Shown piece by piece: positions 19,299 through 26,841 of a stretch of DNA of 28,959 nucleotides. This stretch comes from Chara braunii (lineage: Eukaryota; Streptophyta; Charophyceae; Charales; Characeae). A program made the translations under genes and the position numbers. The notes under the pieces were generated by a model. It was not told the DNA's origin, did no database searches, and was given only the letters and a program-made list of their open reading frames with translations. The stretch lies in contig BFEA01000120.1 of assembly GCA_003427395.1 (NCBI GenBank), positions 2,651,396 to 2,680,354 on the forward strand, in the 5' to 3' direction. Each line of letters starts with the position of its first letter. Within the stretch, counting starts at the first letter, position 1.

Positions 19299-19832
19299 AA
19301 TATTCTCTAACCCCAACTCATCCAGGCCTCAGTTCTGACATATCATAATAAAGCTCACGAATAGTCCATAGAACATTTAGCAGCTAGCTTGAGGGCCGAA
19401 GAACTCCTGCAGTTCTGCTATTCTGCTCTAAGAATGCTCTGTTGCACATCGGGTCAGAAAACAAACTCTGAATCTTTAGCCTATTCTTGTCGGTCAGTCT
19501 TTGTTGTACTGATAGTGCATGGTGAAGCGCACCTTCTGCCAGGACGCACATGTTTGGTGTCTCACGGCCTTAGGGGAGTGTGGCTGGACCATCTGTCTCC
19601 TTGAGGTAGCGAACCTTTCGCCAGTTAGACCCCAACTTGCCGAACCGGCATGGGAGTCAGACCTGCCAGGGACAGTAGGTTGTGGTGAGCCAGCGGACCA
19701 AACTGACTCGGAGTGGATCCCAGGATCAAAAGGAAGAGACTGGGGGCTTGCAGCTCCTGGGAAAAAGAAAAGGAAACAAATATTGCACACATTCTGGAGA
19801 TTAGTGGAAGAGCCAACAGTCGTTTGTTTTCT
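19299..19832. other. Unassigned sequence with an uncharacterised open frame
   Basis: A 186-codon plus-strand open frame starting at 19519 covers most of this stretch but continues through the oligo(T) of copy E and into poly(T) at 20032, encoding poly-Phe. Only its first ~85 codons look protein-like and they match no domain I know. Confidence 0.3.
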
Positions 19833-19960
19833 CTTTTTTTTTTCTTCGAGGGGAACAATACTCGAATCTACTCGTGAGGAGCAGCACGTGCTGGGAACCG
19901 GGCCCCGTGTCCGTTACGAAAATGTACATAACAATTTGAGATACCGGGGCCATTACCCGG
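19833..19960 (-). mobile_element. Structured poly(A) retroposon, copy E
   Basis: Minus strand: CCGGG-TAATGGC-CCCGG hairpin (19944-19960), GGTATCTCAA, GGGGCCCGGTTCCCAGCACG, CTGCTCC...AGTAGATT, then an A-rich end (19834-19843). Shares the full order of blocks with copies C and D, but its second hairpin has partly decayed. Confidence 0.55.
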
Positions 19961-20031
19961 CTATGGATGAGAACAGCAAGGACATTAGTGAAAAGTCACT
20001 AAACTTAGTAAACTTATTAAACTATCAAATG

Positions 20032-20140
20032 TTTTTTTTTTTTTTTTTTTTTTTTGTTAGGCCCGATCCAGTCTACTAGGGTAGATGATATGAGCAGCCT
20101 TCCCTAGTAGCCTTGTTGCTGGCCGCTCCATCTATTGGTC
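20032..20140 (-). mobile_element. Structured poly(A) retroposon, copy F (long-tail form)
   Basis: On the minus strand CCAATAGATGGAG (20127-20139) is followed by a hairpin with nine-base arms CTACTAGGG/CCCTAGTAG (20102-20110 and 20073-20081) and a run of 24 A (20032-20055). The CTACTAG hairpin is shared with copy A' at 2874-2911, so the family has at least two 3' forms. The 5' hairpins are missing. Confidence 0.5.
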
Positions 20141-20511
20141 AGTACTGGGGAAATGTTGAGGGAGGAAGGCACTTCCTGTCCGTCAGAACTAGGTTGGTTA
20201 GTACTGGGGTAGGTTGTGGTGCCCTGTTACCCTAGCAGAAGGGGTTATGAGATCAAGTGAGTTCTGGTACGAGGACTGAAAACCTGGACCGACGTTCCGT
20301 CTGTTGAGGGGGGGAGTTTTGGATAGTAGGCGTTTCAGTTTCACCCCCCCGCTCTCGTGTTTTCCAAGCTTTTTCAGATTTTTTCTGAATTTTAGCCTAT
20401 CTCATGAGGATAGGTTTGAGAATGCTCTAGTATTCTGGGCACTTCTTGCAACTCATTTTAGGTTTTTCTAATGCTGTTATATTCATGGATCTGCGGGTTT
20501 TCGATGCCAGA
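20141..20511. other. Unassigned sequence
   Basis: G/T-rich sequence with (G)n runs. TTAGTACTGGGG-type motifs recur (20138, 20199). No gene or defined element. Confidence 0.3.
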
Positions 20512-20765
20512 ATGACGCTGGCCGGAGCGGGGGGGTTACCCTGTAACCTGTTGATAGCAGGAGCGAGAGGCTTGGTAGAGAGATCTGGGGATGCCTTGGG
20601 CCGGGCATTCTAAGGGAAAACCAAGGTTTGCTGTTGGTATGACGCTGGCCGGAGCTGGGGTGAGTTGTGTTGCCCTGTAACCTAGCAGGATGGGGCATGA
20701 GGCCTGGGAAAGTTCGGCAGGGAATAAGACAGTGTTAGAAAAATTTCGAATGTTTTGTTGGGGAT
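20512..20765. repeat. Diverged 127-bp direct repeat
   Basis: ATGACGCTGGCCGGAGC starts at 20512 and again at 20639. Both are followed within 20 bases by CCCTGTAACCT and AGCAGGA. Similarity fades in the second half of the unit. Confidence 0.6.
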
Positions 20766-20915
20766 TCCAGGGGTTCGGAGCATTCAAAGGGCTTCTTTGG
20801 CTTGCCGTTTTGACTTAGTAAGTGCTGCTTGAGTAGCCTAGCAATAGGTTAGCTGTTACCCATGTCTTTTCCTAAATTTTCTAGAATCTCTTCAAAGTTC
20901 TCAGATTGGCCGAAG

Positions 20916-21070
20916 CCAGGTAATGGACCTGGTATTTCAAATCATTTGTTTAATTCTATATGGGACGCTGGGCCCGGTTCCCAGCACGTGTTGCTTCCCA
21001 CGAATAGACTGGAGCATTTGTCCCAAGAAAAAAGAAAAAAAAAAAAGAAAAAAAAAAAGAAAGAAAAAGA
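20916..21070 (+). mobile_element. Structured poly(A) retroposon, copy C
   Basis: CCAGGT-AATGG-ACCTGG hairpin (20916-20932), GGTATTTCAAAT, a 25-bp AT-rich link, GGGACGCTGGGCCCGG (20962 onward) with hairpin GCTGGG/CCCAGC, CACGAATAGACTGGAGCA, then an A-rich tail (21025-21069) with scattered G. The first hairpin differs in sequence from copies D and E but keeps its pairing. Confidence 0.6.
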
Positions 21071-21202
21071 GGTCCCAACGGGTCCGCAACTCACTTCCTG
21101 CATGAACCTGCCAAACCATGATTTAGCTTGTTAGGCTGATGGAAGTGAACACAGAAAAAGAGCAAACAGGAAAATGAAAAAGGTGAAAAAGTCGTAAAAA
21201 AC

Positions 21203-21275
21203 AAGCAGCCTGCTCAAGTGGTACACTCATGAAGTGTTAAAAAATGCAGACCTGAATTGAAATCCTGCTGGACCT
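21203..21275 (+). repeat. Possible tRNA-derived SINE relic
   Basis: TGCTCAAGTGGTA resembles a pol III A box and GAATTGAAATCCTGCTGG about 35 bases later resembles the B box plus following bases of plant SINEs. The match is loose, no cloverleaf folds well and no duplication was seen. Confidence 0.25.
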
Positions 21276-21579
21276 TGATGAATGGAATAAATGATAAATC
21301 ATTCTGAATTACCTAGGACTGGTCCAATCGAAAAAGATATCCCAACCCTGTCGCCCTTTTTCTTTTTCTTTTTTAATTAAAGAAAAAGAAAGGTAAAAAA
21401 GACTTCCCCTGTGAAGACTTGTCATGCAGGGCAAAAGGCCAGATTTGATGAAGTGTGATGTCAGAGACGTTGTTTTCTAAGAAGCTGGAAAATCTGGTAC
21501 CAAAAAAAAAAAAAAAAATCTGGCACTCGCAACCATTGACTCTCTGAATCATTGTTTGGCAGAGGGTGGTGTCCAGAAG

Positions 21580-21639
21580 CAATCCGCTTGTTTTTTTTTT
21601 TTTTTTTTTTTTTTTTTGGGGGAAACAATCCGCTTGTTT
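21580..21639 (-). mobile_element. Poly(A)-only insertion with 14-bp TSD
   Basis: CAATCCGCTTGTTT occurs at 21580-21593 and identically at 21626-21639. Between them are only a T-run (to 21617) and GGGGGAAA. On the minus strand this is TTTCCCCC plus about 24 A: a retroposon reduced almost to its tail, flanked by a perfect duplication. Confidence 0.75.
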
Positions 21640-21669
21640 GACAAGTCTGCGCAAGAGAAATCTTGGAAG

Positions 21670-21672
<3 letters not shown>

Positions 21673-21703
<31 letters not shown>
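21673..21703 (-). repeat. 31-base homopolymer T run
   Basis: A pure T tract (poly(A) on the minus strand). GAAGT occurs just before and just after it, which may be a short remnant of a target duplication. Confidence 0.8.
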
Positions 21704-21704
<1 letters not shown>

Positions 21705-21854
21705 AAGTAAAGCCCCTAAACTACGTTGTGTTCAACTCATTCCCGAACGTGTGCTCTGTTCTCTAACAGTTACAGGTGTGTGTAGCATTCAGCCACATGG
21801 ACTCGGTGAAAATCAACTTGAAGCTGCGCATGGAATCTGAAAAAAAGAAAGCAA

Positions 21855-21927
21855 CTCGATTTATGCATGTCATCCTTGCGCAGGGGCCATGCTAATCTTC
21901 TCTGTTTCGCTCCATTTTTGACGGATG
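21855..21927 (-). pseudogene. U6 snRNA retropseudogene, 5' end altered
   Basis: The minus strand contains CAGAGAAGATTAGCATGG and CCCCTGCGCAAGGATGACAT, then GCATAAATCGAG, very close to plant U6. Upstream the match weakens after AAAAATGGAGCGAAA, and the 5' stem-loop is replaced by unrelated sequence. Downstream comes TTGCTTTCTTTTTTTC rather than the normal U6 end. Not a functional gene. Confidence 0.85.
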
Positions 21928-22065
21928 GTGTTCAGAAGTATTGCCAGTCTCATCTAGAGTAACCCTCTGCGAGTGAAATCATTATGTGATGGCAAACTTA
22001 GGCCAAATGTACAAATCCCAGTCCTGGATGGTATGAGCTTGCCCAAAAAAAGAAAAAAAAAAACT

Positions 22066-22167
22066 GGAGGTCAGGACTTTTCTTATTTAAAAAAAAAAGG
22101 GAGGTCAAGAATTTTCTCAAAAAAGAAACAAGGTGGTCCAGACTGTTCTTAAAAAAAAAAAAAAAAA
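22066..22167. repeat. Three GGAGGTC repeats separated by A-runs
   Basis: Related 20-23-bp segments (GGAGGTCAGGACTTTTCTT, GGAGGTCAAGAATTTTCTC, GGTGGTCCAGACTGTTCTT) at 22066, 22100 and 22132 are each followed by an A-rich run. This could be a simple tandem repeat, or serial tail insertions that each duplicated the same target. Confidence 0.65.
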
Positions 22168-22376
22168 GGGGAAACTTCACGGTAGTCACAAAAATGAGTT
22201 ATAAAACTTATAATTGCACTAAGGGCCAGGATACAGTTTCGAACTGCAGTTCAGGCAATGTATACAACCCAGCTTTCAGGCCAGGTTGGGTGCCCGAAGT
22301 GCAATCACAAACTGTATCTTGCCCCATAGTGCAATTATAACTCGTTTTTGTGACTCAACTGAAGTTACCCCCCCCA
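22168..22376. mobile_element. Foldback element (long inverted repeats)
   Basis: The left arm starts GGGGAAACTTC and continues GTCACAAAAATGAGTTATAA, AATTGCACTA, GATACAGTTT. The right arm is its inverse (GTCACAAAAACGAGTTATAA, AATTGCACTA, GATACAGTTT on the minus strand). Arms of about 70-80 bp differ by small indels and point changes. Poly(A) tracts abut both ends, so the exact duplication cannot be read. Confidence 0.75.
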
Positions 22377-22539
22377 AAAAAGAGCTTGCCCAGGTGACCT
22401 GGCACTTTACTGCTAAAGCAGCGGACCAATGCTTACCCTGACGTGATCTCAGAGCCTTGGCACAGGACCTCACAAAACCAAAGAAGATGGCAACATACAT
22501 CCGCTACTATCAAGTGTAGAGGATGCACTTTTCCACCTT

Positions 22540-22836
22540 GTGAACAGGCACTTACACAGTTGGCTTGCCCCCCCTGACCCCAACACCCCCTCCCCCGGTC
22601 CCGACCGGCGTCCCTCCCTGTACACCTTCGCCGCCCCCTCCCCTTCCGATGTCTTCCCCACCCTGCACTCCGTCCCCCCCTCTCCTCAGTCCCCTCCGCC
22701 TCCCCCATTGACAAAGACCCCTTCCCTTACGCTGTCTCCCTCTCTCCCCCCCTATCTGCTCTGCTCCACACTTCAGCCTGCCCCTCGCCCGATCCTAGAC
22801 CCTTCCCACCGGGTGGCCAGCCGGCTCATATTGTAA
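22540..22836 (+). CDS. Uncertain Pro-rich open frame, 98 codons
   Basis: A Pro/Ser-rich reading frame (PPSPQSPPPPPLTKTPS in the middle) in strongly C-rich plus-strand sequence. Such composition opens frames by chance, and the opposite strand is open over much of it too (Arg/Gly-rich). It has no domain, signal peptide or membrane segment. It could be an exon of a low-complexity protein or a plain polypyrimidine tract. Confidence 0.15.
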   Translation: MNRHLHSWLAPPDPNTPSPGPDRRPSLYTFAAPSPSDVFPTLHSVPPSPQSPPPPPLTKTPSLTLSPSLPPYLLCSTLQPAPRPILDPSHRVASRLIL

Positions 22837-23133
22837 GTACATCAGCATCCTTCAGCGACAACAGACAACATCAACAACTTTACAATGGCTTCTCAGTATC
22901 TCATCAATGACACTATGACCGCCCTGCGCCGGACCAGAGCAGTAACTGTGGTGAGCACGCTCCCCCCCCCAGTACAGGGGCTGAGAGACCCCTGCTGACC
23001 ATACAACTCAGAACTACATGACCGAGGGGTGGATCGCTGTAGATGGGACTAATAAATGCAGCTGTGGGGTCAGAGAGGAAGTAGGTAAGGTTACAGAATA
23101 CGGGTCAGGGACAACGCAAGAAAAGGCATCACA
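22837..23133. other. Sequence upstream of the solo LTR
   Basis: An ATG-initiated stretch at 22886 (MASQYLINDTMTALRRTRAV) runs into GTG-GTGAGC, which resembles a splice donor. A second stretch (GWIAVDGTNKCSCGVREEV, from about 23027) ends at a GTAGGTAAGG donor-like site. These could be exon relics. I recognise no family. Confidence 0.2.
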
Positions 23134-23187
23134 GTCAGTGTTACATGCTGCGCCTGCAACAGGCTGCACGGGCCATTTTCAGGCCCG

Positions 23188-23300
23188 TGTCGTTTTCAGC
23201 CTGAAAGCCTGAAAACAAGGGCCTGCATGCCGTGTGTCGTTTCAGCCTAAATCAGGGCCTTTCCGGCCCTGAGTCTTTTCAGCCTGAAACTGAGGGCCAT
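23188..23300 (+). repeat. Repeated palindromic motifs in the LTR 5' part
   Basis: TTTTCAGCCTGAAA-type motifs occur near 23193, 23239 and 23276, interleaved with GGGCC/GGCCC palindromes (for example GGGCCATTTTTGGGCCC near 23305). In an LTR this region is U3, where repeated motifs commonly act as enhancers. That function is inference here. Confidence 0.5.
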
Positions 23301-23467
23301 TTTTGGGCCCTCATAAGATCGACCTGCCCTGAAACTCAGGCACCAGACCAGGGTTTTAGCACAGGCCATTTTGGGCCTGTTTTCAAGACAACCCTTGGTT
23401 GATCTTCAGCGCCAGGGTCTGGCACGTTTTGGTATTGGCAAGAGCAGCCTCCTGGACGGGCCAGGAC

Positions 23468-23473
23468 TATATA
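23468..23473 (+). promoter_or_regulatory. TATA-like motif of the solo LTR
   Basis: GACTATATAGGAATGG about 330 bp into the LTR. A second candidate, CTATAAAG, lies at 24199-24206, so the assignment is tentative. Confidence 0.35.
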
Positions 23474-24345
23474 GGAATGGCCCACCCTGCAGGCTGCAGG
23501 TAGTTCCCAGGCACTTCACGTGCAGTTCAGGAGGCAGGAGGTAGTCTTCAGGATTCGGCAGCAGCACTCTGGAGGAGCGCTGCAGGAGTAGTAGTAGCGT
23601 TAGCAGTAGTCTTCAGCGCTGGGCGCTATTAGGAGTATATATATATTTTTTTAAACACATCCCTCCTGCCACTGCTAGTGCTGCAGTAGTACTAGAGAGA
23701 GAGAGATTGGGCGGAGGCCAGGGAGACTTACCTGCAGCGCCATAGCTCCAGCTTCGCCTTCGAGGTACCTGCAGCACGACACCATCTTCACAGGTTAGTA
23801 CCTCTCACCCTATCCCTCTCACCCTCTCGCTCCCTGACTTCACTGCATCAGCAGACTATGAGAGAGCGGCCTTGGTGACATTTGGATCCAGACTCGACAT
23901 TGGGCTTCAGACATTTGACGATGGATTATCTGGGACTTGTAACGAAGACTTGGTGTTTACAACATTCCCATCTTCCCCTTTCTTCTTCGTCTGCTCCCCT
24001 CTGGACCTGGCGCATTTTTCCTGTGTGTAGCGCCAGGCCCCTTCACACCTTGTGATGAGGATGATGTATGTTTAGTCTGTACTGCGACATTGATTGGGCT
24101 AGTCATTGTTATTCTAGCATTCTGCTGTGCTGTCTTGCACTACGTGAGAGAGGTCAGTCCCGGTCAGGTGAGGACTTGTATCTAAGTCTTCCACTGCGCT
24201 ATAAAGCACCAATTTTTGTACGTATCAGGATGTACACTGCTTGTTGAGATTTCACTTGCACTGCATTGTCCATTCAGTCCTTTTCATCACATTGCGGATC
24301 CTCGGTTATATATGTACATCGCCCAACTGGGCATGTAACAGTCAG

Positions 24346-24574
24346 CCCCGCATCTCACAACGGTCTAATGTGCTTAGTAGCTGAGCGCACATGCTTATTA
24401 GCTGAGCGCACACTCGGCCAGGCAGTTGTTCGGGCATAATCCCTCCCTATACAGTCTGCGGCAATGCACCCCGCATCTTATAATGGTCTAATCTGCTTCT
24501 CAGCCGAGCACTCTCGGTCAGGTAGTTGCCCCGGCCATAATCTCTCCCTACAGAATCAGCTGCGCTGCTTTGCA
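24346..24574. repeat. Diverged tandem pair, ~123 and ~106 bp
   Basis: CCCCGCATCT starts units at 24346 and 24469. Both continue with GGTCTAAT, GCTGAGC or GCCGAGC, CTCGG(C/T)CAGG and CATAATC(C/T)CTCCCTA. The solo LTR inserted directly next to the first unit. Confidence 0.65.
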
Positions 24575-24686
24575 TTGCTCTGTAACACGTTTCAACCAGG
24601 GTAGATCTTCATGCTCTCAATGCCACGTAAGGGTTTAATGAGGGCTTAGGGCTTAAAGGGTGCCAAGGTCCGGACAGGGAGACACT

Positions 24687-25017
24687 GAACAGGGGGGCTG
24701 CCGTATAGGGCTGGGGTCAGAGATAAAAAGGGCTCTTAGACGGGTTGGGTTTTACTGGCAGCTCCACGGGACAATCAGAGCCCCGGGTAGTTAACAGGTA
24801 GGGCCGCAGCCACAGAAACAACAGATAACAATCCCCGTGATCCATGTTATTTTTAATGGGACGCTGGACCCGGTTTCCAGCAGGTGCCGCTCCCCACCAA
24901 TAGATGGAGCAGCCCAATAGATAAGCCCTCAATTTGGACGGTTCTCTTACCACCGCCGGGATGGAGGGCTTACACAGGGGCTTTCACCAAAAAAAAAAAA
25001 GAAAAAAAAAAAAAAAA
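24687..25017 (+). mobile_element. Poly(A) retroposon, copy B, possible 8-bp TSD
   Basis: GGGACGCTGGACCCGG (24858) opens the structured block with hairpin GCTGGA/TCCAGC and CTCCCCACCAATAGATGGAG. The element ends in a 29-base A-rich run (24989-25017). GAGACACT follows the tail directly (25018-25025) and also occurs at 24679-24686, which would set the 5' end at 24687. The 5' part has no match among the other copies, so the start remains provisional. Confidence 0.5.
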
Positions 25018-25052
25018 GAGACACTTTGTCACACTTGCACATTTTTCTTTAA

Positions 25053-25253
25053 ACCACCAGTACTTGGCCCAGCCATTGACGCGGAGCTGACTGACCCCCT
25101 GCGCGCCAAGTTTGGCTGAACCGCCGGGGTGCCGTTTCAACTTTTTTTTGGCTGGCGCTTCCAGCCATTGTGGTCCGGTAACCGGAAGCCCGACAGACGC
25201 GGCGCGTTAACAGGGAAGCATTGCGGCCGATAGCTGGCCCAAGTACTGGTGGT
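25053..25253. mobile_element. TTAA-flanked MITE, copy M3
   Basis: Ends ACCACCAGTACTTGG and CAAGTACTGGTGGT, with the GCTATCGGCCGC-type subterminal block at right. Left flank TTAA (25049-25052), right flank TTAG (25254-25257), one base changed. 201 bp with a G/C-rich core. Confidence 0.7.
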
Positions 25254-25450
25254 TTAGGTTCATGAGTAGTGTGGCGAGGCCGTCAGTTAGGTGTGCCCCC
25301 TTGCAAATTTGTTTATGCTCCTTTCCTGCATGGCGTAGTCATCCCCCAAGACGGCACCTGACAAACGTTAGAAGTGAAGCTTGTTGTTTCTCTTTTTTAT
25401 TTCACTTCTGAGGAATGCCCGGTGGTGGCACCGCTCAGATCCTAGCTTAA

Positions 25451-25649
25451 ACCACCAGTACCTGGCCCAGCTATCGGCCGCGGCGCTTCCCGTATACGCG
25501 CTGCGCCATTTGGGCTTCGGCCTGCCGGACCGCATTGGCTGGAGGCCGCAGGCAAAACGAAAAAGAAAATTGCGACGGCGGTTCGGCAGGACTTGGCGCG
25601 CAGCGTGCTGGGAGGCTCGGATTCAATAGCTGAGCGAGGTACTGGTGGT
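25451..25649. mobile_element. TTAA-flanked MITE, copy M4
   Basis: Ends ACCACCAGTACCTGG and AGGTACTGGTGGT, flanked by TTAA at 25447-25450 and 25650-25653. 199 bp, with the subterminal block CAGCTATCGGCCGCGG at left. The core differs from M1 and M2. Confidence 0.75.
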
Positions 25650-25653
25650 TTAA

Positions 25654-26081
25654 GGATTGGGACACTGTTTGGTCACACTTGGCACGTGGATGCGGCCCTC
25701 GGTGACGCTCCAACATGTGAGACCTGATTTGGAATTGTCCTTTTGGAAAGGCCTGTATGGGTGATGTACAGGAGTACGGTATTTCAAGGGGCCTTTTGCT
25801 CGCACTACTTGCTATTAAGAGCTGAAGCTCACTGCCTACTGCTCATCGAGCTCTCAAGCTCAGCCTGCTCATGGTCATTGAGCTGTCAAGCGCACAGACG
25901 AGTGGTGCTCGTCAATGGTAGGAGGTAACTTGTGGACTGGCAAGTGCTGCAGAGACCTTTTCTTTTACTTCAGAAGGGTGAATAGCCCCCAACCTCGTTG
26001 TTGGATCCAACCAACCAGTTTCAAAACTTCCAGTTCGTATGAAAGCATAGACATCTGGGAAGAAGTTGGTATGTATAGCCA
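25654..26081. other. Unassigned sequence
   Basis: No gene or element recognised. GCTCA/GAGCT motifs recur between 25810 and 25910 without a clear period. Confidence 0.3.
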
Positions 26082-26266
26082 CTTTAGCAGTACTGGTTTC
26101 TGGATCCGAAAAAAAACAGAATTGTTTTCTGGAAACATAACAAAGCTAAGAACAGGATTCCAACTCTGCGTTCNCTTTAGCAGTACTGGTTTCTGGATCC
26201 GAAAAAAAACAGAATTGTTTTCTGGAAACATAACAAAGCTAAGAACAGGATTCCAACTCTGCGTTC
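26082..26266. other. Scaffolding artefact: 92-bp duplication across an N
   Basis: 26082-26173 and 26175-26266 are identical 92-bp segments separated only by the single N at 26174. This is the usual trace of two contigs whose overlapping ends were placed beside each other instead of merged. One copy is probably not real. Confidence 0.9.
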
Positions 26267-26837
26267 ATCGACAGTTATAGCGTGTGTCGTTCAGCCACAT
26301 ATGCCAGGTGTGCATCGAGTCGTTGAACGTGGTAACCGTCTCACAGATGAGGCATGTGGTGATCAAGGCGCCATGACAGAAGTAATCGTCTCCATTCATT
26401 AAGCATAAAATAAAAAAAGAAAATCCATCTTTAATACTTCGACAAGCTGTAGTACTATTGAAAACCAGGCTGTTCTCTGGGTCTCTCTCTTTGTCCAGTT
26501 CTTTACTCTTTAAAGTTAACTTGCTATCATCAAACCTGGCAATAGTCGTGACCTGTGATGGGCAGTTTATTGTGGAAGAATCTGGGTGCCTAGCATTGGG
26601 AAGCAGCGAGTACCATGGTAATAGTGCGCAGTGGCGTGCACTCGAGTGAGTATGACAATTCACTGGCCAAAGAGACTTTTATATGGCCTTTTAAACTACC
26701 AGTCTCTCCAGGGCCATCTTTGCCTGACAGAACTGTTGGGGGGAAATATGAAAGGGGCCAGGCAGGTTGGTACATTGAAAGTGCAACCTCTACAGTTTCA
26801 GCAATGTACATGGAAAGCGCACAGAGATACTTGTACT
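26267..26837. other. Unassigned sequence with opposing open frames
   Basis: A 132-codon minus-strand frame (26265-26663) has mixed composition (DDSKLTLKSKELDKERDPEN) but overlaps the scaffold join and matches nothing I know. No splice or promoter evidence. Confidence 0.25.
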
Positions 26838-26841
26838 TCAA

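Larger units (their letters stand above)
22035..22392. mobile_element. Composite insertion between 11-bp direct repeats
   Basis: GAGCTTGCCCA occurs at 22035-22045 and 22382-22392. All the intervening 336 bases are A-tract repeats (22046-22167) plus a foldback element (22168-22376). The simplest reading is one insertion event, or several nested ones, in a single target. Confidence 0.45.
23139..24340 (+). mobile_element. Solo LTR with 5-bp TSD GTCAG
   Basis: The 1202-bp unit begins TGTTACA and ends TGTAACA, an inverted terminal pair with TG...CA ends. GTCAG precedes it (23134-23138) and follows it (24341-24345), matching the 5-bp duplication usual for plant Ty3 and Ty1 elements. There is no primer-binding site, polypurine tract or gag/pol, so the internal part has been lost by LTR-LTR recombination. 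A TATA-like motif lies at 23468-23473 and repeated motifs fill the first 250 bp. Orientation is taken from the TATA motif and is provisional. Confidence 0.85.

Noticed and set aside
19519-20079. 186-codon plus-strand frame
   Set aside because: It runs through copy E and a poly(T) tract encoding poly-Phe. No homology recognised.
21514-21575. Additional very degenerate U6 copy
   Set aside because: Only the end block (GTGGTGTCCAGAAG) resembles the altered 5' region of the 21.86-kb copy; no U6 core motif is present.
22385-22460. tRNA-like segment after the foldback element
   Set aside because: A possible anticodon-type stem was seen, but no acceptor stem or B box closes a cloverleaf.
26265-26663. 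132-codon minus-strand frame
   Set aside because: It overlaps the scaffold join and shows no known motif.
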